64,000 bases of DNA from Bosea sp. 29B (GTDB lineage: Bacteria > Pseudomonadota > Alphaproteobacteria > Rhizobiales > Beijerinckiaceae): positions 434,001-498,000 of the forward strand of contig NZ_LR733817.1 of NCBI RefSeq assembly GCF_902506165.1, read 5' to 3'. The translations under genes and the position numbers were made by a program. Below the pieces are notes generated by a model. The model was given only the letters and a program-made list of their open reading frames with translations. It had not been told where the DNA came from and ran no database searches. Positions 7,982-16,918 of this stretch are shown piece by piece. Each line of letters begins with the position of its first letter. Within the stretch, counting starts at the first letter, position 1.

Positions 7982-8986
7982 ATGCCGACCCGCCTTGCCT
8001 GCGCCCTCGCCTTCACTCTCGCCGGACTTGCCGCCTCCCCCGCCTTCGCCGACTGGGACAAGGCCAGGCTCGATGCCGGCATCAAGACGATCGAACAGAG
8101 CACGAAGGGCCGCATCGGCGTCGGCCTGATCGACCTCAAGGATCGCAAGAGCTGGTCCTATCGCGGGGCCGAGCCCTTCCCGCTGCAGAGCGTGTTCAAG
8201 CTGCCGCTGGCGATCGGCGTGCTGCAGGCTGTCGAGGCCGGCAAGCTGAAGCTCGACCAGAAGATTACCGTCACCCGCAACGATCTCTCGCTCTATCACA
8301 GCCCGCTCGCCAAGGCCTTCAAGGGCGAGCGCAACGACTATCCTTTGCGCGAGCTCCTGACCCGTTCGACCGCCGAGAGCGACAACACCGCCGCCGACCT
8401 CTTGCTGCGGCTGATCGGCGGCCCGCAGGCGTTGACCGCCATCCTCAAGGACGGCGGCGTCACCGGCATCTCGGTCGACCGCTACGAGCGCGTCTTCCAG
8501 CCGGAAATCCTGGGCCTGCCCGGCTACGCTTGGGACCAGCAGATCGACACCGCCAAATTCTACGCCGCGATCAGCGCGATCCCCGCGGCCGAGCGCAAGA
8601 AGCGCCTCGCGGCAACGCTGACCGACAAGCGCGACGCCGCCTCGCCCGAGGCCTCGATCGCCTTCCTCGAAGGCCTCGCCAAGGGCAACTGGTTGCGCGA
8701 ACCGGCACACGCCGCGCTGCTCGACAAGATCATGCTGGAGGCCAAGACCGGCCCGAACCGGATCAAGGCCGGCCTGCCGGAAGGCGCGCGCTTCGCCCAC
8801 AAGACCGGCCTTGGGCCGAGCGCCGACGGACTCAACCACGCCACCAACGATATCGGCATCGTCACCCTGCCAGATGGGCGCCGCTTCGCCATCGCGGCCT
8901 ATCTCGCCGGCGCGCAGGTCGGCGAGAAGGAGCGCGAGGCGGCGCATGCCGCGGTGGCGCGTCTGGCGGTGGAGAGTTTGCGCTAG
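7982..8986 (+). CDS. Class A beta-lactamase, chromosomal
   Basis: Periplasmic serine hydrolase that opens beta-lactam rings. A signal peptide of 23 residues ends ASPAFA. The three class A motifs are in order and position: S70-V-F-K73 (in PLQSVFKLPL), S133-D-N135 (in AESDNTAAD) and K274-T-G276 (in AHKTGLG). The omega-loop glutamate is not in a canonical ExxLN context; E175 of FQPEILG is a candidate. At 334 residues it is longer than TEM-type enzymes and looks more like the divergent A2 (PER-like) branch, which is common on environmental chromosomes. No regulator of AmpR type is adjacent. Its ribosome-binding site is inside the serA terminator stem. Confidence 0.88.
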   Translation: MPTRLACALAFTLAGLAASPAFADWDKARLDAGIKTIEQSTKGRIGVGLIDLKDRKSWSYRGAEPFPLQSVFKLPLAIGVLQAVEAGKLKLDQKITVTRNDLSLYHSPLAKAFKGERNDYPLRELLTRSTAESDNTAADLLLRLIGGPQALTAILKDGGVTGISVDRYERVFQPEILGLPGYAWDQQIDTAKFYAAISAIPAAERKKRLAATLTDKRDAASPEASIAFLEGLAKGNWLREPAHAALLDKIMLEAKTGPNRIKAGLPEGARFAHKTGLGPSADGLNHATNDIGIVTLPDGRRFAIAAYLAGAQVGEKEREAAHAAVARLAVESLR

Positions 8987-9165
8987 CGGCGCCCCCTTGG
9001 CGGAAAGGTCCTGATTGGGATTCTCCCTGGTCGGCGCATGCAGGTCTAATGCATGCGTACTGGCGCGAAGCTGGAGCGCCCAAAACGGACGTCACGCGCG
9101 CATGCTCGCCGCACACGCGATCGGCGACTAATCAAGATATCGGTCCGGGTCAGGCTCTCGACAGG

Positions 9166-10005
9166 CTAGGCGAAGAACCGCCGCAGCTCACTGGCGACCA
9201 ACCTTGGCTCGCCGACATTGTCGGCCGCGATGTGGCCGACGCCCTTGAGCTCGACCCGCTCCGCTTGCGGCAACTCGTGCTGCAACGCGTCGAGCGCCAT
9301 TGGCAGGTAGGGATTGGAGTTGTCGCCGCCCATGAGCAGGACCGGCATGCGGATGGCGCCGAAGCTCCGGACCTGCCCGGCCGTGGCGGCGATCAGCTGC
9401 GCATCGTAGTGGAAGGTCGGCACCAGTTCGCGGATGGCTACCGCCTCCTCGCCGCTGCCGCGCAGCGCCACGCTCATCATCGGGATCAGCAGCAGCCGGG
9501 GTAGGCCGGTGAACCAGTCGCGTCGGTCGCTCGTCCCCTTCATCACCGTGACCATGGCGGCCGCCAGATTGCCCGCGGCAAGCTCGCGCTCGTAGCGCGG
9601 CACAAAGTCCAGCGGTGATGGCGCGCCGACGGGCACCGGCGGCTCGTACAGCGCAACTCTGCTTAGCATCTGCGGCCGGCGCAGCGCCGTCCACAACGTG
9701 GCGATGGCCCCAGAGCTCAGGGCGAACACGTCACGAGCGCCTGTCTGCACCAGCACCGCCGACAGATCATCAACCTCGGTGCCGATGCCGTAGTCCGGCC
9801 CCGGCGGTCCGCTGAGGCCACGCCCGCGCCGGTCAGGCACATGCAGTGTGAAGCGATCGGCCAGCAATTCCGCCAGCTGGGTGAAGTTGCGGCTGCTCTG
9901 CATGCCGCCCGGCAGCAGCACGAGGCTGGGGCCCGCGCCAACCTGCCGGTAGCCGATGGTCGTGCCATCACGCGAGACGGCATGATCCATGGCCCATTTG
10001 ATCAC
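9166..10005 (-). CDS. Alpha/beta hydrolase
   Basis: A 279-residue single-domain hydrolase of unknown substrate. LVLLPGGMQSS carries the oxyanion-hole region, and the nucleophile is probably S97 in FALSSGAIATL, where the usual GxSxG has become A-x-S-x-G. MGGDNSNPYLP may supply the acid and GVGHIAADN the histidine. The frame starts with GTG at 10005, preceded by GGAGAG at good spacing; an ATG at 9990 is the alternative. No signal peptide. It stands alone, with its promoter facing the cold-shock gene across a 329-base gap. Confidence 0.8.
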   Translation of the reverse strand: MIKWAMDHAVSRDGTTIGYRQVGAGPSLVLLPGGMQSSRNFTQLAELLADRFTLHVPDRRGRGLSGPPGPDYGIGTEVDDLSAVLVQTGARDVFALSSGAIATLWTALRRPQMLSRVALYEPPVPVGAPSPLDFVPRYERELAAGNLAAAMVTVMKGTSDRRDWFTGLPRLLLIPMMSVALRGSGEEAVAIRELVPTFHYDAQLIAATAGQVRSFGAIRMPVLLMGGDNSNPYLPMALDALQHELPQAERVELKGVGHIAADNVGEPRLVASELRRFFA

Positions 10006-10334
10006 GACGTCTCTCCGAGCTCGCCGCCGAACCTACGGAGGACGTAAGTGGTGGACGCAGGACTATCGAGCAGGCTGGCGACAACATGGCGAAGGGAACG
10101 CGTGGTCGCCTCCGCCACCCAGCGCCGATACCTTGTCGGCTCCGCTCGCCAGCTACGCACGGTAAAGTTGCATTGACAAATGAAGGACAAACCCCCATTT
10201 GTAGGGTTCGATCTAGGCCGAACGAATTGGCCCGCGCTATTTTTGCGCACCGCTGACGACCTTCCTGCTCAAATCGAAAACATGCGTGGCATGCGGCTGC
10301 GTGTGAGTTACCAACCGCAAGAAGGAATATGACT
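10006..10334 (+). promoter_or_regulatory. Intergenic leader region of the cold-shock gene
   Basis: Between the divergent hydrolase and cold-shock genes. It is more AT-rich than the genes around it. TTGACA at 10173-10178 is a consensus -35 box on the plus strand; it is overlapped by a CAAATG...CATTTG inverted repeat (10177-10201). No equally good -10 is obvious, so the exact start is uncertain. If transcription begins near 10205 the cold-shock mRNA has a leader of about 130 bases, as is usual for this gene class. Confidence 0.45.
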
Positions 10335-10544
10335 ATGGCCAACGGTACAGTGAAATGGTTCAACGGCACCAAGGGTTTCGGCTTCATCCAGCCGGATGAT
10401 GGCGGCCAGGACGTGTTCGTCCACATCAGCGCCGTCGAGCGCGCCGGCCTGCGCGATCTGCGTGACGGCCAGAAGATCTCGTACGAGCTCGTCCAGGACA
10501 AGCGTTCGGGCAAGATGTCGGCCGACAACCTGCGCGCCGAGTGA
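10335..10544 (+). CDS. Cold-shock domain protein (CspA family)
   Basis: A 69-residue single-stranded nucleic-acid binding protein, the typical size of CspA proteins. Both RNA-binding motifs are present, KGFGFI and VFVHI, within the classic opening MANGTVKWFNGTKGFGFI. AAGGA ahead of the gene is 8-9 bases from the ATG at 10335 but almost touches the ATG at 10329, so I prefer 10335. It acts as an RNA chaperone during cold or stress. rpsU follows on the same strand after a terminator. Confidence 0.95.
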   Translation: MANGTVKWFNGTKGFGFIQPDDGGQDVFVHISAVERAGLRDLRDGQKISYELVQDKRSGKMSADNLRAE

Positions 10545-10633
10545 GCTGACGCGCTGTCCAGCGTGAGAGATCAGCGGCAGGCGACCATGGATGTACTGGC
10601 GCCAGGCCCGCTCCACGTGGGGTAGCTCAGGAA

Positions 10634-10660
10634 GGGTCGGGATCTACCCGGCCCTTTTTT
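10634..10660 (+). terminator. Rho-independent terminator after the cold-shock gene
   Basis: Eight-bp stem GGGTCGGG / CCCGGCCC (one G-U pair), loop ATCTA, then six T. Lies 90 bases after the csp stop codon and 76 before the rpsU start. Confidence 0.85.
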
Positions 10661-10735
10661 GTTTTCAAGAGATGTCCGGCCAAGGCGTTTCGACCAGACG
10701 CCTCGACCAAGTGCTTTCACGAGAAGGAAGTCCGA

Positions 10736-11002
10736 ATGCAGGTTCTCGTCCGCGACAACAATGTCGACCAGGCGTTGCGCGTCCTGAAAAAGAAGATGCA
10801 GCGCGAAGGCGTGTTTCGCGAGATGAAGCGGCGCTCGGCTTATGAGAAGCCGTCGGAGAAGCGCGTTCGCGAGAAGGCCGACGCGATCCGCCGCGCCCGC
10901 AAGCTCGCTCGCAAGCAGGCGCAGCGCGAAGGCCTGCTCCCTGCTCCCAAGCCGAAGCCACGTCCGGCCCGGCCGCCGCGTCCGGCAGCCGTCGCGTCCT
11001 GA
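10736..11002 (+). CDS. rpsU: Ribosomal protein S21 (bS21)
   Basis: Small-subunit ribosomal protein that helps mRNA base-pair with 16S rRNA. The core [31 protein letters not shown] and [12 protein letters not shown] is characteristic. At 88 residues it is longer than the roughly 70-residue E. coli protein because of a Pro/Ala/Lys tail ([17 protein letters not shown]), a frequent alphaproteobacterial feature. A GAGAAGGAAG ribosome-binding site precedes it. It sits between the cold-shock gene and a small basic protein, suggesting a cold or translation-related cluster. Confidence 0.95.
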   Translation: MQVLVRDNNVDQALRVLKKKMQREGVFREMKRRSAYEKPSEKRVREKADAIRRARKLARKQAQREGLLPAPKPKPRPARPPRPAAVAS

Positions 11003-11025
11003 TCCTCATCAAAGGAGCCGCTGCC

Positions 11026-11304
11026 ATGGCAACGAAAGGACTGACCGCCGAGCAGGCCAAGCTTCGCGCGGAACGGAACTTCGCCAAGACCGAGCAGCGG
11101 CGACAGGAAGCCGAGAACGCCATGGAGGCGGTTCAGGCCGAGCGGCGGGCCATCGCGGAGAAGACCGCGAGGCTGCGCGCATTGCGTCTGGCCAAGGAGG
11201 CGGCGGACGCACAGATCGCCGCCGAGCAATTGGCGGCGAAACCAGCGGCAACGAAGAAACCTGCCGCCCGTCGCACGGTCGGGAAATCCAGCGCCGCGCG
11301 CTGA
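11026..11304 (+). CDS. Small basic helical hypothetical protein, 92 aa
   Basis: Follows rpsU by 23 bases with a good AAAGGAG ribosome-binding site, so probably co-transcribed. The first 70 residues form one charged helix rich in Ala, Glu, Arg and Gln (EQAKLRAERNFAKTEQRRQE), and the tail is a Lys/Ala/Pro-rich extension (KPAATKKPAARRT) like those of nucleic-acid binding proteins. No family is recognised. A role near the ribosome or nucleoid is suggested only by charge and context. Confidence 0.75.
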   Translation: MATKGLTAEQAKLRAERNFAKTEQRRQEAENAMEAVQAERRAIAEKTARLRALRLAKEAADAQIAAEQLAAKPAATKKPAARRTVGKSSAAR

Positions 11305-11361
11305 CCCGCAGGCGGCGCAGCCTTGGCGCCGCAGAATACCGCAGCAGTCGCTATCCCGGTC

Positions 11362-12081
11362 TTATTTCGGCTGGCTTTCAAGCCCGGCAAGATAGCTGCT
11401 CAAGGCCCGCTCCGGCCCATGCCAGGAGGCGCCCTTCCCCTGCAGCTCCGGCGCCTCCTTCCAGCCCGGCTCGATCCCGGTCATGTTCGGCAGCAGATGC
11501 GCGATGCCCTTGTGGCAGTCGATGCAGGTCTTCTCGCCCGTGGTCAGGAAACGGCCATGGATGTCGGCGGCGCGGCGCGTCTGCTTGGTGAAATCCATCG
11601 CCACGGATGAATGGCAGTTGCGGCATTCGAGCGAGTCGTTCGCCTTCAGCCGCGACCATTCGTGCTTGGCGAGCTCGAGCCGCATGTCCAGGAACTTCTC
11701 GCGCGTCGAGATCGTGCCGAAGATCTTGCCCCAGACTTCCTTGGACGCCTGCATCTTGCGGGCGATCTTGTCGGTCCAGTTGTGCGGCACATGGCAGTCC
11801 GGGCAGGTCGCGCGCACGCCAGAGCGATTGGAGAAGTGCACCGTCGACTGCAGCTCCTGATAGACGTTGTCGCGCATCTCGTGACAGGACGTGCAGAACT
11901 TCTCGGTGTTGGTGATCTCCAGCGCCGTGTTGAAGCCGCCCCAGAAGATCACGCCGCAGACGAAGCCGCCCAGCGTCAGGAAGCCGAGCGGCAGATACGC
12001 GCTCGGCCGGCTGATGATCCGCCAGAAGGCGACCGCCAGGCCCCAGAGCCGCCAGAAGAGCGCCTTGAGTTTGCTCATCAC
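11362..12081 (-). CDS. napC: NapC/NirT tetrahaem cytochrome c
   Basis: Membrane quinol dehydrogenase that passes electrons from quinol to the periplasmic nitrate reductase. One N-terminal membrane helix (about residues 29-50) anchors it, followed by four CxxCH haem sites at 63-67, 93-97, 153-157 and 186-190 (CTSCH, CPDCH, CRNCH, CIDCH). At 239 residues it is slightly longer than the E. coli protein. It is the last gene of the nap operon, 9 bases after napB. The start is the first of two adjacent ATG codons. Confidence 0.96.
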   Translation of the reverse strand: MMSKLKALFWRLWGLAVAFWRIISRPSAYLPLGFLTLGGFVCGVIFWGGFNTALEITNTEKFCTSCHEMRDNVYQELQSTVHFSNRSGVRATCPDCHVPHNWTDKIARKMQASKEVWGKIFGTISTREKFLDMRLELAKHEWSRLKANDSLECRNCHSSVAMDFTKQTRRAADIHGRFLTTGEKTCIDCHKGIAHLLPNMTGIEPGWKEAPELQGKGASWHGPERALSSYLAGLESQPK

Positions 12082-12090
12082 AGCGCCTCG

Positions 12091-12561
12091 TTATGGCTTC
12101 CGGCCGACATCTTGGGCGTCCTGGAACAGGTTCGGCACCAGTGGCGGCACATCGGTCTGCTGGACATGGCAGGCGGTGCAGAAATAGCGCCGCGGCGTCA
12201 CGTCGGAGAGCACCTGCCCGTCGCGGTCCTGGAAATGGGTGACGCTGATCATCGGCGCGCCCGAACCTTCGGTGAACTCGCGCTTGTGGCAATCCATGCA
12301 GCGATTGGTATTGAGCGTCAGCTGGTAGCCGTCGATCGCATGCGGGATGACCGGCGGCTGCTCCGGGTAGTTGCGCATGCGCCTGACGTCGTCGACCACC
12401 GGCCGACCGAGCGCCGGAACCCGCTCCAGCGCCATGGGTTGCGGCGTCCCGGTGAGCCGCGGCACGGTCTTCACCGGCGCGCCGTCCTGCGAGAGAGCGG
12501 CGCCAAAGGCGAGGACGAGGCAGGCCGCCAGCGCGGCCCCGAGGAGGGTCGGTACGCGCAT
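12091..12561 (-). CDS. napB: Periplasmic nitrate reductase, dihaem small subunit
   Basis: Electron-transfer subunit of the NapAB complex. The 156-residue protein begins [20 protein letters not shown], a signal peptide, and has two CxxCH sites at 88-92 (CMDCH) and 128-132 (CTACH). Its ATG shares one base with the napA stop codon, so the two are translationally coupled; the open frame continues upstream but only inside napA. Known NapB features such as axial histidines (VIPHAIDGY, VTHFQDRDG) are present. Confidence 0.96.
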   Translation of the reverse strand: MRVPTLLGAALAACLVLAFGAALSQDGAPVKTVPRLTGTPQPMALERVPALGRPVVDDVRRMRNYPEQPPVIPHAIDGYQLTLNTNRCMDCHKREFTEGSGAPMISVTHFQDRDGQVLSDVTPRRYFCTACHVQQTDVPPLVPNLFQDAQDVGRKP

Positions 12562-15062
12562 CAGGCGGTGACCGGCAGGATCTTGACCGCGCATTTCTTG
12601 AAATCCGTCTGTTTGGAGATCGGATCGGTCGCGTCCAGCGTCGTCTTGTTGATCAGCTGGCTCGCATCGAACCACGGCACGAACACCACGCCGGGCGGCA
12701 TGCGGTTGCGCCCGCGGGTCTCGACACGGGTGCGCATCTCGCCGCGCCGGGAGATGATGCGGACTTCGGCGCCCTGGTTCAGCCCGCGGCTGCGGGCGTC
12801 CTCCGGATGCATGAAGCAGCGCGCGCCCGGAAAGGCCTTGTAGAGCTCCGGCACGCGCATGGTCATCGAGCCGGAATGCCAGTGCTCGAGCACACGGCCG
12901 GTGACCAGCCAGAAATCATACTCGTTGTCCGGCATCTCGGCCGGCGGCTCGTAGGGCACGGCGATGATCCGCGCCTTGCCATCCTTGTTGCCGTAGAACT
13001 CGACACCCTTGCCGGGTTTCACATAGGGGTCGAGCCCCTCGCGATAGCGCCAGAGCGTCTCCTTGCCGTCGACCACCGGCCAGCGCAGGCCGCGCACCTG
13101 GTGGTAGGTGTCGTAGGGCGCTAGATCGTGGCCATGGCCGCGGCCGAAGGAGGCGTATTCCTCGAACAGCCCCTTCTGCACATAGAAGCCGAAGGCCTTC
13201 GCCTCCCGGTTCTCATAGCCGGGGTCGATCTCGGAGATATCGAACCTGTCGACATTGCCGTTGCGATAGAGCACGTCGAACAGGGTCTTGCCCTTGTAGT
13301 TCGGATTGGCGCTGAGAATCTCGGCCGGCCAGACCTCGTCGGTGGTGAAACGCTTCGAGAACTCCATCAGCTGCCAGAGATCGGAGCGGGCCTCGCCCGG
13401 CGCATTGACGAGCTGGTGCCAGACATGGGTGCGCCGCTCGGCATTGCCGTAGGCACCCTCCTTCTCGACCCACATCGCCGCCGGCAGGATCAGGTCGGCC
13501 GCCATCGCGGTCACCGTCGGATAGGCGTCGGAGACGACGATGAAATTGTCGGGGTTGCGATAGCCCGGATAAGCCTCGTTGCTGTTGTTCGGCGAGGCCT
13601 GCAGGTTGTTGTTGACCTGGATCCAGTAGAAATTGAGCTTGCCGTCCTTGAGCATCCGGTCCTGCTCGACCGCGTGATAGCCCGGCTTTTCCGGGATGAT
13701 GCCGTGCGGGACACGCCAGATCTCCTCGGCATGCTTGCGATGCTCGGGGTTGACCACAGTCATGTCGGCCGGCAGGCGATGGGCGAAGGTGCCGACCTCG
13801 CGCGCAGTCCCGCAGGCCGAAGGCTGCCCGGTCAGCGAGAACGGGCTGTTGCCGGGCTCGGAGATTTTCCCGGTGAGCAAATGCAGGTTGTAGACCATCT
13901 GGTTGGCCCAGACGCCGCGCACATGCTGGTTGAAGCCCATCGTCCAGAACGACGTGACCTTGCGCTTGGGATCGGCATAGAGCTCGGCGAGCTGCTGCAG
14001 GAAACCGGGCTCGACGCCGGTGAGGCCTGCGACCTTCTCCAGCGTGTAGTCCTTCACGAAGGCGGCGAAGGCTGCAAAATCGATCGGCGTCGTCGCGGTG
14101 ACGTCCTCGGCTTTCCGGGCCTTGACCTCGCGCGGATCGTCCGGCCGCAGGCCATAACCGATATCGGTCGCGCCCTTCACGAAGGTGGTGTGCTTGTCGA
14201 CGAAGTCCTTGTTCACCCGCCCGGTCGTGATGATGTGGTTGGCGATGTAGTTCAGGATCGCCAGGTCCGTGCCCGGCTTGAACACGATCGGGATGTCGGC
14301 GAGGTCGGAGCTGCGATGGGTGAAGGTCGAGAGCACCGCGACCTTCACATGCGGATGGCCGAGCCGGCGGTCGGTCACCCTCGTCCACAGGATCGGGTGC
14401 ATCTCCGCCATGTTCGAGCCCCAGAGCACGAAGGCGTCGGCATGCTCGAAATCGTCATAGCAGCCCATCGGCTCGTCCATGCCAAAGGTGCGCATGAAGG
14501 CGTAGGCGGCCGAGGCCATGCAGTGGCGGGCGTTCGGGTCGAGATTGTTCGAGCGGAAGCCGGCCCGCATCAGCTTGGTCGCAGCATAGCCCTCGAAGAT
14601 CGTCCACTGGCCCGAGCCGAACATGCCGAGCGCGGTCGGCCCCTTCTCCTTCAGCACGCGCTTGGCCTGCGCCGCCATGGTGTCGAAGGCCTCGGTCCAT
14701 GACACCGGGGTGAATTCGCCATCCTTGGCGTAGGCACCGTTCTTCTTGCGCAGCAGCGGCTGGGTCAGCCGGTCGTTGCCGTACATGATCTTGGAGAGGA
14801 AATAGCCCTTGACGCAGTTGAGGCCACGATTGACCTCGGCCTTCATGTCGCCATGGGTGGCGATGACCCGGCCCTCCTTGACGCCGACCATCACGCCGCA
14901 GCCGGTGCCGCAGAAGCGGCAGGGCGCTTTCGACCAGGAGATCTTCAGCGCATCGACGCCGCCTGAAACAGGCTGTGCGACGGCCTCGCTGCCTATATTG
15001 GCCGCCATGGCGGCGATCCCCGCGGCCTGGGCCTTGAGCAGTTCGCGACGGGACAGGCTCAT
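12561..15062 (-). CDS. napA: Periplasmic nitrate reductase, catalytic molybdenum subunit
   Basis: Reduces nitrate to nitrite in the periplasm. The 833-residue protein carries a Tat signal ([15 protein letters not shown]), a 4Fe-4S site C48-x2-C51-x3-C55-x27-C83, and the molybdenum cysteine C181 in ARHCMASAA. Length and motif spacing match complete NapA, with bis-molybdopterin binding regions such as [11 protein letters not shown]. It overlaps napD by four bases upstream and napB by one base downstream. Tat export means folding and cofactor insertion occur in the cytoplasm, assisted by NapD. Confidence 0.98.
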   Translation of the reverse strand: MSLSRRELLKAQAAGIAAMAANIGSEAVAQPVSGGVDALKISWSKAPCRFCGTGCGVMVGVKEGRVIATHGDMKAEVNRGLNCVKGYFLSKIMYGNDRLTQPLLRKKNGAYAKDGEFTPVSWTEAFDTMAAQAKRVLKEKGPTALGMFGSGQWTIFEGYAATKLMRAGFRSNNLDPNARHCMASAAYAFMRTFGMDEPMGCYDDFEHADAFVLWGSNMAEMHPILWTRVTDRRLGHPHVKVAVLSTFTHRSSDLADIPIVFKPGTDLAILNYIANHIITTGRVNKDFVDKHTTFVKGATDIGYGLRPDDPREVKARKAEDVTATTPIDFAAFAAFVKDYTLEKVAGLTGVEPGFLQQLAELYADPKRKVTSFWTMGFNQHVRGVWANQMVYNLHLLTGKISEPGNSPFSLTGQPSACGTAREVGTFAHRLPADMTVVNPEHRKHAEEIWRVPHGIIPEKPGYHAVEQDRMLKDGKLNFYWIQVNNNLQASPNNSNEAYPGYRNPDNFIVVSDAYPTVTAMAADLILPAAMWVEKEGAYGNAERRTHVWHQLVNAPGEARSDLWQLMEFSKRFTTDEVWPAEILSANPNYKGKTLFDVLYRNGNVDRFDISEIDPGYENREAKAFGFYVQKGLFEEYASFGRGHGHDLAPYDTYHQVRGLRWPVVDGKETLWRYREGLDPYVKPGKGVEFYGNKDGKARIIAVPYEPPAEMPDNEYDFWLVTGRVLEHWHSGSMTMRVPELYKAFPGARCFMHPEDARSRGLNQGAEVRIISRRGEMRTRVETRGRNRMPPGVVFVPWFDASQLINKTTLDATDPISKQTDFKKCAVKILPVTA

Positions 15063-15406
15063 CTGTCATCTCCGCTGTCGTCGATGGGTTCGATCTGCTC
15101 GAACACCATGTTGGCCGAGAACACCCCGTCCATCAGCGCCATGGTGGTGAGGCGGCTGCCGATCTCGCCGCTGCTCTGCCCTTCCATCACCACGACGATC
15201 TTGCTGCCCTCGACCGCGCGCACCTCGGTGTCCGACATCGCGGCGATCAGGCGCGCGATCTCGGCGCACTGCTCCGGGCGGGCGGTGACGACCGCGCTGG
15301 AGATATGGAAGAAGCGTTGCGGGCGAGCGGACGTAGGGACACGCTCGGGCATGATGTCGCCGGTGAGGAATTTGCGGCGGTCGATCTCGCGCTTGCCGGT
15401 CAGCAT
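15059..15406 (-). CDS. napD: NapD, chaperone for NapA
   Basis: Binds the NapA Tat signal and prevents premature export. [15 protein letters not shown], the central ferredoxin-like fold and [10 protein letters not shown] are typical. At 115 residues it is longer than E. coli NapD because of an N-terminal extension with DRRKFLTGD, which itself resembles a Tat-like twin-arginine stretch; a start at the internal ATG (MPERVPTS, 15352) would remove it. The gene overlaps napA by four bases and starts 9 bases after napE ends. Confidence 0.9.
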   Translation of the reverse strand: MLTGKREIDRRKFLTGDIMPERVPTSARPQRFFHISSAVVTARPEQCAEIARLIAAMSDTEVRAVEGSKIVVVMEGQSSGEIGSRLTTMALMDGVFSANMVFEQIEPIDDSGDDR

Positions 15407-15415
15407 GGCGCGGCC

Positions 15416-15610
15416 TCAGTGCGCCGACCCGGGAGGCCCGGGCGGTCCGAGGACGATCTGGGACATCCAGATCAGGAAGCCATAGCCGCCGACGATGCCG
15501 ACGGCGACGATCGGCCAGATCAGGACCGCCAGCGTGAAGAAGGCCAGGAGCTCGGCCTTCCTGGTCGGCTGCGCTGGATGCACCTCGGTGCTCGCAGGGT
15601 CAGGCCCCAT
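15416..15610 (-). CDS. napE: NapE, small membrane protein of the nap operon
   Basis: A 64-residue protein with one membrane helix (AFFTLAVLIWPIVAVGIVGG, about 23-42) followed by GFLIWMSQIVLGPPG. This is the NapE/TorE pattern; its biochemical role is not established. It is the first gene of napEDABC. The ATG at 15610 is chosen because the longer frame upstream is Arg-rich noise. An FNR-type site lies about 140 bases upstream. Confidence 0.85.
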   Translation of the reverse strand: MGPDPASTEVHPAQPTRKAELLAFFTLAVLIWPIVAVGIVGGYGFLIWMSQIVLGPPGPPGSAH

Positions 15611-15752
15611 CGCCAGTCTCCATCGTCGTCGTCGCCGGCGATCACATATCGCCGTCAGCCAGATTGGAGCTTGTCGAAGGAGGTTAGTCCTCGCCCATAA
15701 GTTGTCCAGCCCGGCGCACCCCGCAAGGTTAGCGGGACACAGCCGGACTGCT

Positions 15753-15766
15753 TTGACATGGATCAA
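15753..15766 (-). promoter_or_regulatory. FNR/FixK-type binding box upstream of napE
   Basis: On the minus strand the sequence is TTGATCCATGTCAA, matching nine of the ten conserved bases of TTGAT-N4-ATCAA. It lies between the DMT gene and napE, pointing at napEDABC. With the usual centre at -41.5, transcription would begin near 15718. This fits oxygen-responsive control of nitrate reduction. Confidence 0.7.
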
Positions 15767-15790
15767 TTCCAGGGAGGCCGAGAGGCGATT

Positions 15791-16741
15791 TCAGCGCAGC
15801 CTGCGTTCGGCGATCCAGATGCCGCCGAGCACCAGCGCCAGCGCGAGGCCGTGATAGAGCGCGAGCTGCTCGCCGAGGATCGCGACGGCGAGCAATGGCG
15901 CAAACACCGGCACGAGATTGACGAAGACGCCGGCCCGGCCGGGGCCGATCAGCTCGATCGCGCGCATGAAGAAGAGCTGCGACAGGATCGAAGGGCCGAT
16001 CACCACAAAGGCCAGGATCAGCCAGCCCTTCGGCGTCGGCCAATAGGCCTTGCCGGCGGCGATCTCGACGCAGAGCAGCGGCAGCGAGACCAGGCAGGCG
16101 ACGATCGCCATGGCGGTGAAGAAGATCAGCCCAGGCATGGGCGGGCGCGTGCGGATACCGACGGTATATCCCGCATAGAATATGCAGGCGATCATCATCC
16201 AGAGGTCGCCTGGCACGAAGCTGAGCTGCGAGAGGACGTGCCAGTCTCCGCGGCTCGCCGTGACCAGGACACCGATGATGGTGACGGCGACGCCGAGCCC
16301 CTGCAGCACGCCGATCGGCGTGCGGAAGGCGAAGAAGGCACCGAGCAGCACGAAGACCGGGATCGAGCCCTGCAGAATGCCGATGTTGATCGCCGTGGTC
16401 GAATACGCCGCGATGTACATCAGCGTGTTGAAGGCGGTGAAGCCGAAGGCGCCGAGCAGCACCACCTTGAGCCAGTTCGCCTTCAGCGCCGGCCAATGCT
16501 CGCGCAGACCCCGGCGGAACAGATAGGGCATGACGGCGCAGACGAAGACCCAGCGCAGTGCCGTCAGCGTCATCGGCGCGATCTCGCCGACGGCGAGCCG
16601 GCTGGCCACGGCGTTGCCCGCCCACAAGAGCGTCGTCATGACGAGCAGCAGATAGGCATTGGCCCAAACCCGCTGAGGAAAAGAGGCCGGCTGCTGCAAG
16701 ACGGATGTCCCGATGGCGCGAAGACCTGCATAGCCTTGCAC
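15791..16741 (-). CDS. DMT/EamA family transporter
   Basis: A 316-residue inner-membrane protein with about ten hydrophobic helices in two EamA repeats (LLLVMTTLLWAGNAVASRLA opens the first; a second begins around LWMMIACIFYAGYTVGIR). Such proteins export amino acids, purines or other small metabolites; the substrate cannot be read from the sequence. The nap operon follows on the same strand, but an FNR-type box intervenes, so it is probably separate. Upstream lies a repeat-filled gap. The first roughly 25 residues may be extra; a downstream start cannot be excluded. Confidence 0.85.
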   Translation of the reverse strand: MQGYAGLRAIGTSVLQQPASFPQRVWANAYLLLVMTTLLWAGNAVASRLAVGEIAPMTLTALRWVFVCAVMPYLFRRGLREHWPALKANWLKVVLLGAFGFTAFNTLMYIAAYSTTAINIGILQGSIPVFVLLGAFFAFRTPIGVLQGLGVAVTIIGVLVTASRGDWHVLSQLSFVPGDLWMMIACIFYAGYTVGIRTRPPMPGLIFFTAMAIVACLVSLPLLCVEIAAGKAYWPTPKGWLILAFVVIGPSILSQLFFMRAIELIGPGRAGVFVNLVPVFAPLLAVAILGEQLALYHGLALALVLGGIWIAERRLR

Positions 16742-16765
16742 GCACTGCTTGTCCTATGCATGGCC

Positions 16766-16855
16766 CGCAAAAGTGGGCACCACTTTTGCGATAAGGCCCT
16801 GCATCGCCTTTGATCTGGCGCGAATTCTTTTCGTTCGATCGATGTCGATCGAACG
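16766..16855. repeat. Intergenic palindromes, family F (two hairpins)
   Basis: An 11-bp hairpin CGCAAAAGTGG / CCACTTTTGCG (16766-16790, loop GCA) is followed by a second 11-bp hairpin CGTTCGATCGA / TCGATCGAACG (16832-16855, loop TG). Similar GCAAAA...TTTTGC elements are scattered through Rhizobiales genomes (RIME-like). They fill the gap between two divergent genes. Confidence 0.7.
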
Positions 16856-16918
16856 GAAAGCGCGCTATGAGGAGGCGCAAAGCAGACCGTCGCCGCACGC
16901 AAACGTGCCGAGGATCCG

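Noticed and set aside
12807..14702. Large plus-strand frames inside napA
   Set aside because: napA motifs and signal are complete on the minus strand; these are shadows.
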